This document shows positions 61,685 through 64,000 of a stretch of DNA of 64,000 nucleotides, one piece after another. The stretch's first letter is position 1; every line of letters starts with the position of its first letter. Both the position numbers and the translations under genes were made by a program. The notes beneath the pieces are model-generated. The model had not been told where the DNA came from and searched no databases. It saw nothing but the letters and a program-made list of their open reading frames with translations. Origin of the DNA: Archilochus colubris (Eukaryota > Chordata > Aves > Apodiformes > Trochilidae); the NCBI GenBank assembly GCA_023079485.1, contig CM041083.1, positions 171,857,480 to 171,921,479 of the forward strand, in the 5' to 3' direction.

Positions 61685-62140
61685 TGTGCTGGGTGCTCCT
61701 CTGCCACACTGCAAAATCTGGTTCAGTGTTTCTGATGATGACTGGATGGGTTTTTTGGGGTGTTTTTACTAAAATGTGAGATGTAAAATAAGACGTCCTG
61801 ACTCACTGGGTGTGAAAGACTTGAAGAAGTTAGAGTGCATCTTGGAAATAATTTATGAAAAAGTACAGCTCAGAAACACTGCCACCATTGATGTAGAATA
61901 GAGAGTGCTTTCCAGATTTGTGTCATGCTTCATCTCCTGCACATGAAAGGGTTTAACAAAGAGCCAAGTGACACAGGTGAGAGGTGCTGGAAATGCACTA
62001 AAAGTAGTTGCACAGGTCATTCTGTTTTCATGAAAGCAATAGCCTCTCCCGGTCTATTCATCTGGCCTCATCATGGAACCTCTGATAACAAGATGTAGCC
62101 AAAATGAAGAAGGGAAGCAAAAACAGTTGTCAGGACATCG
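61685..62140. other. Unique sequence, no gene recognised
   Basis: About 450 bases between a truncated CR1 and the next CR1. Nothing is recognised. Confidence 0.5.
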
Positions 62141-62668
62141 AATCATAGAATCATGGAATCATAGAATTGGCTGGGTTGGAAGGGACCTCTGAGATCATCA
62201 AGTCCAACCCTTGATCCACTACCGCTGCAGTTACCAGACCATGGCACTGAGTGCCACATCCAGTCTCTTTTTAAATATCTCCAGGGATGGAGAATCCACT
62301 ACTTCCCTGGGCAGCCCATTCCAATGTCTGGTCACCCTCTCCATAAAGAAATTCTTTCTAATATCCAACCTAAACCTTCCCTGGCACAACTTGAGACCAT
62401 GCCCTCTTGTCTTGCTGAGAGTTGCCTGGGAAAAGAGACCAACCCCCCCCTGGCTCCAACCTCCTTTCAGGGAGTTGTAGAGAGCGATGAGGTCTCCCCT
62501 GAGCCTCCTCTTCTTCAGGCTGAACATCCCCAGCTCCCTCAGCCTCTCCTCATAGGGTCTGTGCTCGAGTCCCTTCACCAGCCTGGTTGCCCTCCTTTGG
62601 ACCCACTCCAGGACCTCGGTATCCTTCCTAAACTGAGGGGCCCAGAACTGGACACAGGACTCGAGGTG
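62141..62668 (-). mobile_element. CR1 LINE, 528 bp 3' fragment
   Basis: The + strand starts with three ATCATAGA-type units, then the 3' UTR and ORF2 in reverse complement. The minus-strand frame 62671-62231 is open for 146 codons ([19 protein letters not shown] to DVALSAMVW). It ends with GACTCGAGGTG, the same 5' truncation point as the copy at 14897-15416, in different flanking DNA. The close match and open frame suggest a recent insertion. Confidence 0.95.
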
Positions 62669-63950
62669 CACTCAAACAATTGCAGAAATTATGGAACTGG
62701 CAAAGTATCTCCTGTCCCCAGCCAAGAAGGATGGCCAGAATCACACAGCTGGTGAGCTGCATCTGTACTCCAAGTGCATTCACCAAGATGAGTGAAAAAA
62801 TTCTTCAACTCTGGTTAACCAGGACTAATTTCTGGTTAGTTTGAAGAGGGATAATCTCTGCAACACTCGCTCATCCCTGAGTTATGAACAACATGTATGG
62901 CAAGTAACTTATTCAAAATTATATCCCAATTCTCCAAGCAGAACAATACCACTACTTTAAAATAATCAAGGAAAAATATTACTGAGAATAAGGTGGAACA
63001 AATAGGAGTGACATGCAGTACAAAAATTTTGCATTATCTTCTCTCTACCACTTCACAATCTGTCAAATCTCATTTCTTTCTTACAAATGGTGATTTCTAA
63101 TATTTTACCTTTTTACACGTATTTTGACATCCTTCTGGAGACTTTGTAATGACATAATGAGGTGAGCCAATGCTGACAAAGAGGAGGAGGGGAATACTGC
63201 AAGGCAAGTTATGAACTAGAAAGCAGTAAAGGAGCTAAATGACCTCCCAGTAGTCTCTGACATCACTGGGCAATATTTAATGATGTTATGAGCAGAAGTT
63301 GGCAAGCAAGCCACAAAGTATTATTCCATCATATGCCATTCATGCTATATGATGAGAAATAGGAGAGTCATACTTGTGACTACTAGAAGATCCTCCCTGT
63401 CCATACTCAATGTGGAGAAAAGCCCAAGCTAAGCCTGCCTGTAGTCTCCTGGTTCCTCCTGTAGCCTTCCCAGTTCTCTTAAATGGGCACAAAACTTTTG
63501 TTTATCTTTCTGAACACTGGACTTGTTCTAAGCTTTGATTCTGAAGAGAAGAAAAGATATTTTCTGAAGGTTTCATGCAATAAAGATTGGGCCAGACACA
63601 TAATTTGAGCAATTGGACACTTGTTTGCTCCTCTAAGTTGTTTGCCCACTTTATCTTTGCAGTTTGGTGGCAGATTGCCACCTCTTGAGAACTGGAAAGT
63701 GTATCTTCCATCATGCAATTTCTACACCACGGAATTAAAAAACCACCCAGAAGTTTAATTGACTCTTACCACTTTACAGCCATCTTTCTTCAACTGGCAT
63801 CTCCTTTGATCTCCAGCTTGTCTTTTCTGGCTCATGAAACATTACATCTCATGGAAAATTATCCTAATCTGACAACAGCTGTTTGGCTTTCATTAAAATA
63901 TTTTATGGGTTTGGAGCAACCATTTTTTACATGAAGCTATATTCTGCTTT
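62669..63950. other. Unique sequence, no gene recognised
   Basis: About 1.3 kb. Two overlapping minus-strand frames at 63479-63718 have no known motif. Confidence 0.5.
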
Positions 63951-64000
63951 GTAGAGAGACATTGTCAACCAGGTGCCTTGAGTTGCCAAAGAGTGGGTGT
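63951..64000 (+). mobile_element. LTR-like dispersed repeat, copy 2, cut by window end
   Basis: These last 50 bases match 20783-20832 with a single A/G difference, in the same orientation. The remainder lies beyond the window. TGTCAACCAGG, the possible LTR start, is at 63963. Confidence 0.8.

Noticed and set aside
20783..64000. A single giant provirus bounded by the two LTR-like copies
   Set aside because: The copies are 43 kb apart with ordinary unique DNA and many unrelated CR1 insertions between them, and no retroviral gene is visible.
1..64000. tRNA, rRNA, CRISPR arrays, bacterial-style operons or a new defence system
   Set aside because: No B-box/cloverleaf, rRNA segment, regularly spaced repeat array or close-packed gene cluster was found. 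The repeat content marks this as vertebrate nuclear DNA.

Overview
The window looks like a piece of a bird nuclear genome. The main evidence is repeat content: about sixteen fragments of the avian LINE family CR1, recognised by their ORF2 C-terminal coding sequence and by a 3' end that finishes in ATTCTATG-type short repeats. There is also one solo LTR resembling avian ERVL-type LTRs. I estimate by eye that CR1 covers about 13% of the window. That is dense for a bird, but I cannot name the species. Base composition is AT-rich, there is no close-packed gene array, and open frames are short and scattered, as expected for intergenic or intronic vertebrate DNA.

Layout. 1-20 kb is mostly unique sequence, with CR1 copies at 1.8, 7.2, 11.0, 14.9 and 17.6 kb; two of these sites are nested insertions. 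It also holds a 90-100 bp duplicated segment (9.1 and 10.4 kb) and a TA/CA microsatellite at 11.7 kb. At 20.8 kb there is an LTR-like dispersed repeat with an internal 94-bp tandem duplication, and the last 50 bases of the window are the start of a second, nearly identical copy. 21-31 kb is the longest stretch without a recognisable repeat. 31-51 kb contains six CR1 copies, all on the + strand, and the solo LTR (41.5-42.6 kb). The longest CR1, at 48.9-50.7 kb, keeps a recognisable reverse transcriptase domain but is broken by frameshifts. 51-64 kb contains three minus-strand CR1 copies and one plus-strand fragment.

No host protein-coding gene, tRNA, rRNA, CRISPR array or operon could be supported. 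One unassigned 100-codon minus-strand open frame next to an AG acceptor-like site (33.5 kb) is listed with low confidence. I found no convincing new biological system. The observations worth checking concern transposon history: nested insertions, a shared 5' truncation, a CpG-rich solo LTR, a same-strand run of CR1 copies, and a duplicated segment in which a short reading frame is preserved.
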